Under the pieces are notes generated by a model. That model worked only from the letters and a program-made list of their open reading frames with translations, searched no databases and had not been told where the DNA came from. A program made the position numbers and the translations under genes. From Paracidovorax wautersii (lineage in GTDB: Bacteria; Pseudomonadota; Gammaproteobacteria; Burkholderiales; Burkholderiaceae_C), in assembly GCF_900113035.1 (NCBI RefSeq), contig NZ_FONX01000016.1, forward strand, positions 53,623 to 117,622: DNA of 64,000 bases, written 5' to 3'. Shown in pieces: positions 50,620 through 61,556 of the stretch (its first letter is position 1; every line of letters starts with the position of its first letter).

Positions 50620-52094
50620 GTGCGGTCCTTGCGCGTTCAACTGATCCTGTTCTGGGCGTTCCTGCTGGCCGCCTGCGCGCTGGTGGCGGCCATCATCGTC
50701 GTGCTCTACCAGACCGGCCCCGGCGCCCAGGTGGCCGCCAGCCAGGCGAGCGCCACCCAGGCCTGCGAGAACATCGCCAGCCGCTATGCCAAGTCGGTGC
50801 CCGGCGTGGCGGCCGACGCACCCCAGGCCGACCTGCTGCGCGTGCTGCTGCACGTGGTGCTGCTGGAGGCGCCGCAGGTCGAAGGCGGCGTCTGGAGCGC
50901 CAGCGCCAATCCCCCGGGCGGCAGCATGCTGGCCTATGCCTACCCCACCTATGAAGGCAGCAGCGCCAAGATCGACGTGCCCGCCGCCGAATCGCCGCTG
51001 ATCGTGGAGACCGCCCGCCAGGCCGGCAGCACCGGCCGCACCGCCGTGAACCTGGTGCGCGGCAGCCGCGAGGTGCTGATCGTCGCCGCCTGCCCGCTGG
51101 CCGCCCACCCGGGCACGGCCGTCTGGACCATGACCCGCGCCCACTCCGGCGCCATCACCGCGCAGAAGAGCCTGCGCACCGCCATCGCCCTGCTGGCGCT
51201 GCTGGTGGTGGCCTCGGGCGTCTGGCTGGGCTGGGTGCTGCTGCGCGGGCAGCGCCAGATCCGGCGGCTGGAAGAGGCCCTGGCCAGCGCGGCGGACGGC
51301 ACCGTGCCCCAGCTGGAGCGCACCGGCATCCGCGAGCTGGACCGCATCGTCGATGGCTTCAACGCCTTCGGCACGCGCCTGCAGGACGCCCGCGCCCGCC
51401 TCAAGGAAGCCCTGGCCCAGCGCCACCGCGACCTGCGCCTGACGGCCCTGGGCCGCATGACCGCCTCGGTCGCGCACGAGATCCGCAACCCCATCGCCGC
51501 CATGCGCCTGAAGGCCGAGAACGCCCTGGCTGCGCCGCCCGCCCGCCATGCCGATGCGCTGGGCGCCATCGTCACGCAGATCGACCGGCTCGAAGGGCTG
51601 GTGCAGAGCCTGCTCTCGCTGGTGCAGCCGCTCCACCTGCAGCCCCGCAGCGTGGCGCTGGCCGCCTGGCTGCAGGAGCGGCTGGACACGGCCCGCCCCG
51701 CCGCCCAAGCGCGCGGCGTGCGGCTGGCGCTGCAAGGCGGCGCGCCGGGCGGCACGGCCGAAGCCGTCTTCGATCCCGCGCATGCCGCGCGTGCGCTCGA
51801 CAACCTGCTGGACAACGCCGTGCGCCACGCACCCGAAGGCGGCGAGGTGCTGCTCTCGGCCCAGGTGGACACGGCCCGCGCCCTCTGCACGCTCACCGTG
51901 GAAGACGACGGCCCCGGCGTGCCCGAGGCGCTGCAGGCCCAGCTCTTCGAACCCTTCGCCACCGGCCGCGCCGACGGCAACGGCCTGGGCCTGGCGCTGG
52001 CCCGCGAGGTGGCGCTGGCCCACGGCGGCGAACTGCATTACGCGCCCCGCCATGCCGACGGCAGCGGCGGCGCACGATTCACACTGGAGCTGCC

Positions 52095-52110
<16 letters not shown>
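50620..52110 (+). CDS. Membrane sensor histidine kinase (partner of the NtrC-type regulator)
   Basis: This 496-residue kinase has transmembrane helices at ~10-30 and ~187-208 enclosing a ~155-residue extracytoplasmic domain. A linker, the phosphoacceptor box SVAHEIRNPIAAM with H286, and an ATPase domain (N-box LLDNAVRH, DDGPGVP, GLGLALA) follow. It starts with GTG at 50620. Its 3' end overlaps the regulator gene by 16 nt, so both are made together. The extracytoplasmic domain shows no family I recognise. Its genes lie next to two exported/cytosolic proteins of unknown function and an MFS transporter. Confidence 0.93.
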
Positions 52111-53465
<1,355 letters not shown>

Positions 53466-53596
53466 TGAAGAAGGCGACCGGCATGGCGACACGGCACCGC
53501 TGCAGGCGTCCGGAAACCGGACAGCCTGTCGCCATTCCACCCAGCCCCACGGCCGGCACGGCGACGCAAGTGCTTGATTCGCAAGGGTTTCGCAGG

Positions 53597-53611
53597 TGGC
53601 ACGCATCTTGG
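53597..53611 (+). promoter_or_regulatory. Possible sigma-54 promoter
   Basis: TGGCACG-catc-TTGG has GG at 53598-53599 and the second conserved pair exactly ten bases on. The expected GC there is GG, a single mismatch from the -24/-12 consensus. It lies 38 nt upstream of the ATG of the next gene and directly downstream of a sigma-54 activator gene, which raises its likelihood. Confidence 0.5.
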
Positions 53612-53649
53612 GATACCTGTGGCGTCACCAACCCTCAAGGATGATTGCC

Positions 53650-54405
53650 ATGCAACCGAATTTCCATCCCATCGCCCGTACCGGACTGGCCCGCGCAGCC
53701 CTCGCCAGCGCAGCCGCCCTGATGCTGGCCGCCGGCGCCCAGGCCCAGCCCGCACCCGCTCCGCGCGGCCCGGCGCCGCAGCTGGTGCAGACCGCGCCGA
53801 TGGAGCAGGCCACGGTCAGCGGCACCGTGCAGCGCTGGCTGGTCAACCCCAACGGCGAAGCCGACGGCCTGCTGCTGCAGGACGGCACGCAGATCGCCTT
53901 CCCGCCCCATCTCTCGGCCGAGCTGACCTCCTGGCTGCGCGTGGGCGACGCGGTGCAGGCCACCGGCTGGAACCGCCGCGACATCGGCGTGCTGCGCGCC
54001 GTGAGCCTGCAGTCGCAAGGCCGCGTGGTGCAGGACACGCCCCCCGTGCCCGGCCAGCGCCCGCTGCCCCCGCCGCAGGAAGCGCTGACCGCGCTGCAGG
54101 CCGACGGCCGCGTGGCCCGCGTGCTGTTCAACAGCCGCGGCGATGCCCACGGCCTGCTGCTGGAAGACGGCACCGTCGTGCGCTTTCCGCCGCACATGGG
54201 CAGCGCCGTGATGCCGCTGCTCAAGACCGGCGCCACCGTCTCGGTGCGCGGCTGGGGCACGCGCAACGCGCTGGGCACCGGCATCGAGGCCGCGCAGCTG
54301 GGCGCCTCGCCCAGCACGCTGCAGGACATGCTGGCCCCACCCGGCGGCCCCGGCGCGCCCGGCCTGCCCGGCGCTCCCATCGGCCCCGTCGGCCCGCGCC
54401 CCTGA
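53650..54405 (+). CDS. Exported protein with two tandem OB-like repeats and a collagen-like tail
   Basis: This 251-residue protein has a signal peptide ending AQA-QP near residue 32. Two copies of a ~65-residue module follow, each running VSGTV/DGRV, then GLLLQDGTQIAFPPH or GLLLEDGTVVRFPPH, and ending VGDAVQATGW or TGATVSVRGW. The C-terminus is a Gly-Pro-rich stretch of about six G-x-P triplets. AAGGA precedes the ATG at 53650 by eight bases. It belongs with the following gene, which contains related repeats, and probably functions in the periplasm. The function is unknown. Confidence 0.8.
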   Translation: MQPNFHPIARTGLARAALASAAALMLAAGAQAQPAPAPRGPAPQLVQTAPMEQATVSGTVQRWLVNPNGEADGLLLQDGTQIAFPPHLSAELTSWLRVGDAVQATGWNRRDIGVLRAVSLQSQGRVVQDTPPVPGQRPLPPPQEALTALQADGRVARVLFNSRGDAHGLLLEDGTVVRFPPHMGSAVMPLLKTGATVSVRGWGTRNALGTGIEAAQLGASPSTLQDMLAPPGGPGAPGLPGAPIGPVGPRP

Positions 54406-54443
54406 ATGGCCGCCATGCACTGCACCAGAGGAGCCCGCACACC

Positions 54444-55010
54444 ATGAGCCGCCCCCAGGAAAGCAAGCAGGTCTGGTCGCTGGAAGGCCGTTACCTGTAC
54501 CCGCTCTACAGCCCGCGCGGCACTGTCGAAGGCGTCCTGATCGACGTGGGCGGCACGCCCGCGCAGTTCACCTTCGCCCCGCACGATGACGATGCCGCCC
54601 GCGCCTTCGATGCCGTGCGCGCCGGCCAGCAGGTGCTGGTCGAAGGCACGCAGGCCCCGCCCCCGCGCCACGGTGCGGCGGTGCATGAGGTCTATGCCTT
54701 CGAACGCCTGGTGGCCGTCGATGGCAAGCCGCACGCGCCGCAGGAGCCGGTGCGCGAGGTCAACGGCCGCGTCGCCCGCATCCACCACGCCCGCCATGGC
54801 GAGCCCAACGGCGTGGTGCTCGATACCGGCGACTTCATCCATACCCGGCCCGAAGGCTACGCCGCGCTACGGCTGCAGCCCGGCGACGCGGTGACCGCCG
54901 CCGGCCCCGCCCGGCCCCTGCGCGGCGCAGGCGCCACCGGCTACGTGATCGAAGCGCACACCCTCAACGGCCAGCCGCTGGCCGGACCATCCCCCCGCCC
55001 TCAGGAGTGA
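54444..55010 (+). CDS. Protein with two repeats related to the preceding gene, no signal peptide
   Basis: This 188-residue, apparently cytoplasmic protein has two weakly repeated segments (VEGVLIDVGG...FAPH and VNGRVARIHHAR...GVVLDTGDFIHTRPEG) resembling the modules of the upstream protein. The DGRV/NGRVARI start and GVVLDTG/GLLLEDG strands are the common pattern. It follows by 38 nt with a GGAG site and precedes the MFS gene by 7 nt, so the three genes look like one operon. No enzymatic motif is seen. Confidence 0.78.
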   Translation: MSRPQESKQVWSLEGRYLYPLYSPRGTVEGVLIDVGGTPAQFTFAPHDDDAARAFDAVRAGQQVLVEGTQAPPPRHGAAVHEVYAFERLVAVDGKPHAPQEPVREVNGRVARIHHARHGEPNGVVLDTGDFIHTRPEGYAALRLQPGDAVTAAGPARPLRGAGATGYVIEAHTLNGQPLAGPSPRPQE

Positions 55011-55017
55011 CACCACC

Positions 55018-56370
55018 ATGACCGCCGCACGCACCCCCACTGGCTCAGAGCCCCGGCCTTCTTCGTCGGAACCGCCTTCTGCCAGTGCGGGAGCGACTGC
55101 GGCGGCCACCGGCGCGTCCCTCACCGCGCTGGCCTGGATGGCCTTCTTCATGGCCGACGTGCGCGACGGCCTGGGCCCGTTCCTCGCCACCTACCTGCAG
55201 GCCCAGCGCATCGACCAGACCATGATCGGCCTGGTGCTCACCGCCGGCGGGCTGGCCGGCATGGCCGCCACGCCGCTGGCCGGCGCCTTCGTGGACCGCA
55301 CCCGGTCCAAGCGGGCGCTGGTGGCGGTGGCGGCCCTGCTGGTGCTGGGCGCGAGCGCGCTGGCCTTCTCCACGCGCTCGTCCGGCATGCTGATCGTCTC
55401 GCAGGTGCTGACCGGCACGGCCGGCGCGGTGCTGGCGGCGGCCCTCGCGGCGCTCACGCTCGGGCTGGCGCGCAGCAGCGGCCTGCGCCACCAGACCGGC
55501 CGCAACGAGGCCTACAGCCACGCCGGCAACATCGTCTCGGCGCTGGGCGCTGCCGCCTTCGCGCACTGGCTGGGCGCACCTTGGATGCTGGTCGTCATGA
55601 CGGCCATGGCCGTGGGCGCGCTGGCCTGCCTGCGTGCCATCCGGCCGGGCGACATCGACCATGTGGCCGCGCGCGGCGGCGATGCCGAGCCGGCCGCGCC
55701 AGCGCCTTCCGCATCCTCCAACGACCCGCGCGCCGTGGCCCCCGAGGGCCTGCGCGCCTTCCTGCGCCACCGGCCGCTGTGGTGCTTCGGCCTGGCCTGC
55801 GCGCTCTTCCACCTGGGCAATGCGGCCATGCTGCCGCTGCTGAACCAGCGGCTGGCCGCCACCGTGCCCGACTCGTCCCCGCTGCTGTGGACGGGCATCG
55901 CCATCGTCGTCGCGCAGCTCACCATGGTGCCAGTGGCGCTCTGGGTCTCGCGCAGCCGCAAGTGGGACCTGCAGGTCTTCATCTACATCGCCATCTGCGC
56001 GCTGCCCGTGCGCGGCATGATCGCCTGGGCCATTCCCGACGCCTGGGCCAACATCCCCGTTCAGGTGCTCGACGGCATCGCCGCCGGCGCCCTGGGCGTG
56101 GCCACGCCGCTGATGGTGGAACGCTACGTGCGCGGCAGCGGCCGCTACAACACCGCCCTGGGCCTGGTGATGACCATGCAGGGCGTGGGCGCCGCCATGA
56201 GCCCGGCCGTCGCCAACACCATCGTGGGTGCGGGCGGGCATTTCGGCCTGGCCTTCGCCGTGCTCGCCGGCTGCGCGCTGCTGGCGCTGCCCGCCTTCTG
56301 GATGGCCCAGCGCCTGGCCACCCAGCGCAGCGCAGCGGCCCACCCGGCCGGCGCCGCCGTGCCGGCCTGA
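55018..56370 (+). CDS. Major facilitator superfamily transporter
   Basis: This 450-residue membrane protein has about 12 predicted helices and the family motif A-like GAFVDRTRSKRAL after helix 2. A variable N-terminal ~35 residues rich in Ala/Ser and a central cytoplasmic loop around 215-245 are present. Its substrate is unknown; sequence type suggests drug/organic-anion-type transporters. It is last in the possible sigma-54 operon, which implies that the two repeat proteins and the transporter act on one signal or compound. Confidence 0.9.
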   Translation: MTAARTPTGSEPRPSSSEPPSASAGATAAATGASLTALAWMAFFMADVRDGLGPFLATYLQAQRIDQTMIGLVLTAGGLAGMAATPLAGAFVDRTRSKRALVAVAALLVLGASALAFSTRSSGMLIVSQVLTGTAGAVLAAALAALTLGLARSSGLRHQTGRNEAYSHAGNIVSALGAAAFAHWLGAPWMLVVMTAMAVGALACLRAIRPGDIDHVAARGGDAEPAAPAPSASSNDPRAVAPEGLRAFLRHRPLWCFGLACALFHLGNAAMLPLLNQRLAATVPDSSPLLWTGIAIVVAQLTMVPVALWVSRSRKWDLQVFIYIAICALPVRGMIAWAIPDAWANIPVQVLDGIAAGALGVATPLMVERYVRGSGRYNTALGLVMTMQGVGAAMSPAVANTIVGAGGHFGLAFAVLAGCALLALPAFWMAQRLATQRSAAAHPAGAAVPA

Positions 56371-56482
56371 ACGGGCCAAAAACGCGGGCCGCACGCGACA
56401 GGCGGCTGACGGCGGCCGCGGCATGCCGTACGCTCGTGCCCTCCGGCCGCACGTGGCGGCCGGCCCTTCGCTGGAGCCGCCC

Positions 56483-57127
56483 ATGCCTGCTGCCGCCTTC
56501 GCACACGTCGCCCGAACCGGCCTGGTGGCCTTGCTGGTCTGCGGCTGCACCACGCAGGGGGTGCCACCACCGCCACCCGCACCGGAGAGCCCCGACGCAG
56601 CCGCGCAGGAAGCGCTGCGCGCCCGCTACCCCGCCGACCTGCGGGACTGCCGCGCCCAGGCCAGCCAGGTCGGCGTGCTGCAAGAGACGCTGAACGGCAT
56701 GGTCGAAGGCGCCGTGGCCGCCGCCGCCCTGGTCTGGGCCCTGGGCCGCAGCCACACGGCGGTGCAGGATTGGGCCGCGGGCGGCGCGGTGCTGGGCGCG
56801 GGCCAGTACGGTGCCGAGGCCCTGCAGCGCCAGCAGCGCCTGCTGCAGACCTGCATGGCGGCGCGCGGCCATGGCGGCGGCCCGCAGCCCTATGCCTACG
56901 GGCCCGTGGTGCCCGCCACGCCTGCGGCCCCCTTCGTGCCGCCCCGCCCTACCGGCACAGACACCTTCAACGCCGAACGCCTGGCCCGCGACCGTGCCTG
57001 CAGCGCGCAACCCCTGGCCACGCTGGCCGCCAAGGGGCCGGGCTTCGAGACTTACACCGTGCCTTGCGACAACGGCGACGCGCTGGCCGTGCGCTGCGAG
57101 TTCGGCAACTGCCGGGTGTTGCGCTGA
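56483..57127 (+). CDS. Putative lipoprotein of unknown function
   Basis: This 214-residue protein has a signal peptide whose hydrophobic core ends VCGC (lipobox, Cys about residue 22). A proline-rich linker, a helical central part with a hydrophobic Gly/Ala-rich stretch (residues ~72-105), and a C-terminal domain with four cysteines (CSAQ...VPCDNGDALAVRCEFGNC) follow. The cysteines may form disulphides in the periplasm. GGAG precedes the ATG at 56483. No family recognised. It is not linked to the nag genes, which run in the opposite direction. Confidence 0.78.
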   Translation: MPAAAFAHVARTGLVALLVCGCTTQGVPPPPPAPESPDAAAQEALRARYPADLRDCRAQASQVGVLQETLNGMVEGAVAAAALVWALGRSHTAVQDWAAGGAVLGAGQYGAEALQRQQRLLQTCMAARGHGGGPQPYAYGPVVPATPAAPFVPPRPTGTDTFNAERLARDRACSAQPLATLAAKGPGFETYTVPCDNGDALAVRCEFGNCRVLR

Positions 57128-57218
57128 GCGGCCGCCAGTGGCCGCCAGGGTCAGCGGGTGGCAGCGAACTGCAGCCTCGGAATCCCCTGGCGATCTCGCA
57201 GGGGACGCCGAAAGGCCC

Positions 57219-57240
57219 TCAGAACGTGTTCACGATCTCA
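57219..57240. repeat. TGAGAACGTG palindromic repeat, copy 3
   Basis: On the minus strand it reads TGAGATCGTGAACACGTTCT and its first three bases are the stop codon of the ferredoxin gene. Copies at 27810 and here share the arrangement of starting in a stop codon. Confidence 0.7.
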
Positions 57241-57558
57241 GAGCTGCAGGAACACCTTGCCCTGCTCGATGCGCACCGGGTAGCTGCGCAGCGCCTCGGT
57301 GAGCGGGGCGCAGAGCGCACGGCCGTCGCGCACGTCGAAGCGGCCCTGGTGCAGCGGGCATTCGATCTCGTGCCCTTCCAGGAAGCCGTCGCACAGCCGC
57401 GCGTTGCCGTGGGTGCAGAGGTTGTCGGTGGCGAACACTTCGCCCTCCACCGTGTAGAGCGCCACGTCGCGCCCGGCGACGGTCACGCCGATCACGTCGT
57501 CTTCGGGCAGGTCGCCCAGGGCGGCGGCCTCGGTCCATGCGGTATCGATGGCGGTCAT
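57238..57558 (-). CDS. nagAb: Rieske-type ferredoxin of the salicylate 5-hydroxylase-like system
   Basis: This 106-residue [2Fe-2S] Rieske ferredoxin has C48-x-H50 and C67-x2-H70. It passes electrons from the reductase (59420-60415) to the oxygenase. Length and placement as the fourth gene after reductase, large and small subunit match the nagAaGHAb order known from strain U2-type naphthalene degraders. The naphthalene dioxygenase genes that follow there are not present in this window. Start at 57558 has GAGGAG upstream. Confidence 0.9.
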   Translation of the reverse strand: MTAIDTAWTEAAALGDLPEDDVIGVTVAGRDVALYTVEGEVFATDNLCTHGNARLCDGFLEGHEIECPLHQGRFDVRDGRALCAPLTEALRSYPVRIEQGKVFLQL

Positions 57559-57574
57559 GGTGTGTCTCCTCGGA

Positions 57575-58069
57575 TCAGATCGGGTAGATGATGGAATTCA
57601 GGATCATTTCGCTGTCGTAGATGCATTCCTTGCGGGCGAAGCGCAGCCCCTCGGGCGTGCGCACCACCACGTCGAGGTAGCGGCCCACGTTGAACACGGT
57701 GGAGGGCTCCGACAGCTTGGTGCGCAAGACGGCGTAGTTCGTCTCGCATTCCCAGCGGCCCTCGTCCGCCGTCAGCAGCCGGGGCACGCCGATCACGTGG
57801 CGCTGGTAGTACGGGTCGTGGAACAGCGTCTCGCGGATGCCGTAGACGCGGTCCTTCAGCATGCCCTGGCTGTCGAACGAGAGCGTGGCCAGCGGCAGGC
57901 CGCGTTCGTGGTTCTCGCGCGGCTGCAGGCGATAGACACAGTCTTCGGTGAAGAAGCCCGGCCAGCGGTCCCACTGGGCGGCGTCGAGCGCGGCGGCGTA
58001 GTCGGCATAGAGCTGCTGCAGCGCGAACCAGTCGGCGAAGTCGATGGGGTTGGTGTTGTTGGTAGCCAT
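57575..58069 (-). CDS. nagH: Small (beta) subunit of the salicylate 5-hydroxylase-like oxygenase
   Basis: This 164-residue protein is of the ring-hydroxylating dioxygenase beta-subunit family (cystatin-like fold). The conserved N-terminal [19 protein letters not shown], central [20 protein letters not shown] and the [20 protein letters not shown] segment are present. It stabilises the alpha subunit and shapes the oligomer; it contains no metal. It begins 4 nt after the alpha-subunit stop and has GGAGG before the ATG. Confidence 0.92.
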   Translation of the reverse strand: MATNNTNPIDFADWFALQQLYADYAAALDAAQWDRWPGFFTEDCVYRLQPRENHERGLPLATLSFDSQGMLKDRVYGIRETLFHDPYYQRHVIGVPRLLTADEGRWECETNYAVLRTKLSEPSTVFNVGRYLDVVVRTPEGLRFARKECIYDSEMILNSIIYPI

Positions 58070-58073
58070 GGCG

Positions 58074-59345
58074 TCAGTCCTCCTTCTCCATCACGCCGCG
58101 CCAGTATTCGTACATGCCGCGGATCAGCGTCTCGGTCACCATGTGGTCGGTGTCGCCCACCCCGTGGCCGCCCAGTTCCACCAGCGCGCGGTGGAAGGGC
58201 TTCTGCTCGAAGCCCTGCTGCGAGAACTCGATCACCTCGCCGTCGTCGGCCGAGACGAAGCCCGCCGGGCCGAACAGGTTGGACTGGCGCAGGCGGCGCT
58301 CGGTCATCTCGTCGGTGTCGTCCTCGTAGCCGAAATGCGTCCACACGAAGTCGAAGGCATCGTGGCCCACGGGCTGGATGTGGCGCGTGGAGACGCTGTT
58401 GACCTGCTGCTGCAGGATCACGCTGGGGAACAGCGTGGTCATCACCGCCGTGGGGCCGCCCCACCAGGGCTCGGGCACGATGTCGAGAAAGCGCGGGTCT
58501 TCCAGCTGCATGCCGGCCTTGAAGCTGGAGACATTCGACACGTCGGACGCCTGCTTCTTGACCTCGCCGCGCGTGGAAACCATGGCCGCATGGCGGTGGC
58601 GCTCGTCCATCTTCAGTTCGGACTTGTTGTCCGCACGCCAGAGGCCGAAGGTGACGAACCAGGTGTGCAGCAGGCCGGGGTGGTACGGGTCCTTGATGTT
58701 CTCCTGCATCAGCTTCCAGTTGCCCGGAATGCGCTGGCGGTTGTAGCCCAGGATCTTCAGCTTGCGGCCGTTGAACATGCGGTCGAAGTAGCCCAGGATC
58801 ACCGGGCCCATGAAGTCCTCCAGCGATTCCACGTCGTGGTCGAACGAGGCGAACACCACACCGCCGCGCACGGCCACCTTCAGCCGCGTGAGGCTGTGCT
58901 CTTCCAGCTTGAAATCCGCCGGCATGCCGCCGTGGACCTTGCCGTCCTGCTTCACGCCGCGGCGGAAGGGCACGCCCTGCAGCGCGCCGTCGAGCTTGTA
59001 GTTCCACTGGTGGTAGGGGCAGACGAACTCCTTGCGGTTGCCGTGCCGCTCGCGGCAAAAGCGCATGCCGCGGTGCGCGCAGACGTTCTCCACCACATGC
59101 AGCTGCATGTCCTCGCCGCGCGTGAGGATCACCGAGCGCTCGCCGATCGCCGTGCGCTTGAAGTCGCCCGGGTTCGGCACCTCGGCCTCCAGGCCCACGT
59201 AGCACCAGTGGCCGCGGTAGAAGAAGCGCTCCAGCTCGCGGCGGTAGATCTCCTCGCTGGTATAGGCCGCGAAGGGCACGCGGTGGGTGCCTGAGCTTTC
59301 CCAGACGGGCTGCAATGGAAAGACGGGGTGGGGCGAACTGCTCAT
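58074..59345 (-). CDS. nagG: Large (alpha) subunit of the salicylate 5-hydroxylase-like oxygenase
   Basis: This 423-residue Rieske oxygenase has C89-x-H91 and C109-x2-H112 (Rieske cluster) and D219-x2-H222...H227 (mononuclear iron). Its length equals NagG and its sequence pattern follows the NagG family from GHWCYVGLEAEVPNPGDFKR onward. The expected reaction is hydroxylation of salicylate to gentisate with NADH and O2; a related aminobenzoate or halogenated salicylate substrate is possible. AAGGAG precedes the ATG at 59345. No gentisate dioxygenase gene is in the window. Confidence 0.93.
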   Translation of the reverse strand: MSSSPHPVFPLQPVWESSGTHRVPFAAYTSEEIYRRELERFFYRGHWCYVGLEAEVPNPGDFKRTAIGERSVILTRGEDMQLHVVENVCAHRGMRFCRERHGNRKEFVCPYHQWNYKLDGALQGVPFRRGVKQDGKVHGGMPADFKLEEHSLTRLKVAVRGGVVFASFDHDVESLEDFMGPVILGYFDRMFNGRKLKILGYNRQRIPGNWKLMQENIKDPYHPGLLHTWFVTFGLWRADNKSELKMDERHRHAAMVSTRGEVKKQASDVSNVSSFKAGMQLEDPRFLDIVPEPWWGGPTAVMTTLFPSVILQQQVNSVSTRHIQPVGHDAFDFVWTHFGYEDDTDEMTERRLRQSNLFGPAGFVSADDGEVIEFSQQGFEQKPFHRALVELGGHGVGDTDHMVTETLIRGMYEYWRGVMEKED

Positions 59346-59419
59346 GTCGTTGTCTCCTTGGGACTTGTTCTTGGGCGTTGCGGAAAAAATCAGGAAGGCC
59401 GGGCACGGCCCCCGGGGAC

Positions 59420-60415
59420 TCAAGGCGTGCTGGCGTAGAAAGCGTCGGCGTAGAGGTGCTCGGGCGCGATGCCGCGCTGGCGCGCCAGCAGCGACACGGC
59501 CTCCACCATGGGCGGCGATCCGCATAGGTAGGCGCGCCAGCCTTCCAGGCTCGGCCAGTCTTCGGCGATGGCGTCGGTGACCAGGCCCATGCGCTGGCCC
59601 GGCGCCGCATCGGCGGCGGCCACCACGGCATGCACGTGCAGCTGCGGGTAGCGCTGCTGCAGCGCGGAGAGCCACTGCAGGCCATAGACATCGCGCGCCG
59701 ACCGCGCGCCGGCATAGACGTGGATGGGGTTGGGCATGCCGGCTTCCAGCGCGCCGCGCACGATGGAGAGAATCGGCGCCAGCCCCGTGCCGCCCGCCAC
59801 GCAGAGCATGGGCCCCTCGTACTTGCGGCGCAGATAGGCCGAGCCCAGCGGCCCGCTCACGCGCACCGCATCGCCCACGGCCAGCACGTTGGCGACGTGG
59901 GTGGAAACCAGCCCGCCCTCGACCAGGCGCACGTGGAATTCGAGTTCGTCATCCTGGGGCAGCCCGGCCATCGAATAGGGCCGCACCAGGCCCGGGCCGA
60001 ACTGCAGCTGCGCGTATTGCCCGGGCGAGAAGTCCAGCGGCTTGGCAGGCTTCAAGCGCAGGCGGCGGATGTCGTGCGTGAGCGTTTCCACGGCCGTCAC
60101 CGTGGCCTTCAGGGTGCGGGCGGTGTGCACCACCACCTCGTCGGGCTCGGGAATCTCGATGGTGCAGGACTCGCTCAGAATCGTCTGGCAGGCCATCACG
60201 TACTGGGCCTCGCCATCGCCGCCCAGCGGCGGCATGCGCAGGGCTTGGCCGGAATCCAGCACCTCGCCCGCGATCACCTTGCAGCGGCAGGTGCCGCAGC
60301 GCCCGGCCATGCAACTGTAGGAAACGGGGATCTGGTGCTCGCGCAGAACCTCCAGCAGGTTGGCGCCCGGCGCCACGGGCAGCACGCGGCCCAACGGTTC
60401 GATATGCAGTTCCAT
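59420..60415 (-). CDS. nagAa: Ferredoxin reductase of the salicylate 5-hydroxylase-like system
   Basis: This 331-residue flavoprotein has an N-terminal plant-type [2Fe-2S] domain (C35, C40, C43, C76). An FAD-binding domain (RPYSMAG) and an NAD(P) domain ([11 protein letters not shown]) follow. It takes electrons from NAD(P)H and passes them to the ferredoxin at 57238-57558. The similarity to NagAa is visible from the first residues (MELHIEP). It is first in the operon, and a 97-nt hairpin element lies between its start and the probable promoter, within the untranslated leader. Confidence 0.92.
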   Translation of the reverse strand: MELHIEPLGRVLPVAPGANLLEVLREHQIPVSYSCMAGRCGTCRCKVIAGEVLDSGQALRMPPLGGDGEAQYVMACQTILSESCTIEIPEPDEVVVHTARTLKATVTAVETLTHDIRRLRLKPAKPLDFSPGQYAQLQFGPGLVRPYSMAGLPQDDELEFHVRLVEGGLVSTHVANVLAVGDAVRVSGPLGSAYLRRKYEGPMLCVAGGTGLAPILSIVRGALEAGMPNPIHVYAGARSARDVYGLQWLSALQQRYPQLHVHAVVAAADAAPGQRMGLVTDAIAEDWPSLEGWRAYLCGSPPMVEAVSLLARQRGIAPEHLYADAFYASTP

Positions 60416-60439
60416 CGTGGTTGTCTCGTTATCGCGCCC

Positions 60440-60536
60440 CACACAGCTCTTTTGGCGGCGTTGCCGCGCCTTGCCGTACCTGCCCGTTCTGCCTGCGGCG
60501 CGGAGCCTTGCCAGAACCGCTTCGCTGAGCTGTGTG
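60440..60536. repeat. ~100-nt dispersed hairpin element, copy B
   Basis: Outer arms CACACAGCTC (60440-60449) and GAGCTGTGTG (60527-60536) are perfect inverted repeats. Between them lies the same GC-rich core as at 42228-42339. The outer arms differ completely between the two copies but stay complementary within each, so structure, not sequence, is kept there. Here it sits in the leader of the nag-type operon. Confidence 0.75.
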
Positions 60537-60586
60537 TGCCGCTTTTAAGTGGTCGTTATGGCCCCGATCATTCCCTGCCTTGAATA

Positions 60587-60601
60587 ATCAGCCAATAGAA
60601 T
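60587..60601 (-). promoter_or_regulatory. Possible NahR/NagR-type binding site
   Basis: The minus strand reads ATTC-N7-TGAT, with the same 15-base length as the NahR site ATTCACGCT-N2-TGAT but a divergent middle. Downstream on the same strand a TTCAAG/CATAAC pair spaced 18 bases could be the promoter. It lies in the divergent region between the operon and the LysR gene, 44 nt from the latter's GTG. Confidence 0.35.
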
Positions 60602-60644
60602 GGCCTGAATACACTGCATCACTCAAATCAATAAAGGTCTGATC

Positions 60645-61556
60645 GTGGAACTGGAAGACATCGACCTCAACCTGCTGGTGGTCTTCCAGCAACTGCTGGT
60701 CACGCGCAAGGTGTCGCAGGCCGCGGAGAACCTGGGCCTCACGCAGCCGGCCGTGAGCAACGCGCTGGCGCGGCTGCGGCGCCTGCTGGGCGACGAACTC
60801 TTCCTGCGCACCGCCCAGGGCATGCAGCCCACGCCCTATGCCGACCAGCTCGCGGAGTCGGTGTCGTATGCGCTGGCCATGATCCACGGCGCGCTCAACC
60901 ACAAGCTGGGCTTCGAGCCCGCCACCAGCCGGCGCGTGTTCAAGGTGGGAATGACGGACATCGGCGAGATCTACTTCCTGCCGCGCCTGCTGGAACGGCT
61001 GGCCCAGGTGGCGCCCGGCGTGCGCCTGACCACCGTGCGCAACAGCGCGACGGACCTGCGGGACGCCATGGAAGCCGGCAAGGTGGACCTCGCCATCGGC
61101 CTGCTGCCGCAGCTCAAGGCCGGCTTCTTCCAGCGCCGACTGTTCCGCCAGCCCTACGTGTGCCTCTTCCGCCAGGGCCACCCTCTGCACAAGCGCCGCA
61201 GCATCGGCCTGGCGGAGTTCTCCAAGGCGGAGCACGTGGTGGTCGTCTCGGAAGGCACGGGCCACGGCAAGGTGGACGAGCTGCTGGAGCGCATGGGCGT
61301 GGCCCGCGACGTGCGCCTCACCGTGCCGCACTTCGTCGCCATCGGCCACATCCTGCAAGCAACGCAAATGGTCGCCACCGTGCCCGAAAAAATGGCCCAG
61401 AGCATGGCCGAGCCCTTCGGATTAGCCTACGCGCCCCACCCCGCCAAGCTGCCGCAGGTGGCAATCAACCTCTTCTGGCACACCAAGTACCACCGGGACC
61501 CGGGGAACCAGTGGTTGCGGGGGGTGTTGGTGGAGATGTTTGCGGAGGGGGAGTGA
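60645..61556 (+). CDS. nagR: LysR-family activator, NagR/NahR type
   Basis: This 303-residue regulator has an N-terminal HTH (LNLLVVFQQLLVTRKVSQAAENLGLTQPAVSNALARL) and the MTDIGEIYFLPRL and VPHFVAIGHILQAT segments characteristic of NahR/NagR/NtdR, which respond to salicylate or nitroaromatics. It is divergent from the oxygenase operon, the usual arrangement. The start is GTG at 60645, eight bases after AAGG. Which inducer it recognises cannot be told from sequence. Confidence 0.9.
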   Translation: MELEDIDLNLLVVFQQLLVTRKVSQAAENLGLTQPAVSNALARLRRLLGDELFLRTAQGMQPTPYADQLAESVSYALAMIHGALNHKLGFEPATSRRVFKVGMTDIGEIYFLPRLLERLAQVAPGVRLTTVRNSATDLRDAMEAGKVDLAIGLLPQLKAGFFQRRLFRQPYVCLFRQGHPLHKRRSIGLAEFSKAEHVVVVSEGTGHGKVDELLERMGVARDVRLTVPHFVAIGHILQATQMVATVPEKMAQSMAEPFGLAYAPHPAKLPQVAINLFWHTKYHRDPGNQWLRGVLVEMFAEGE

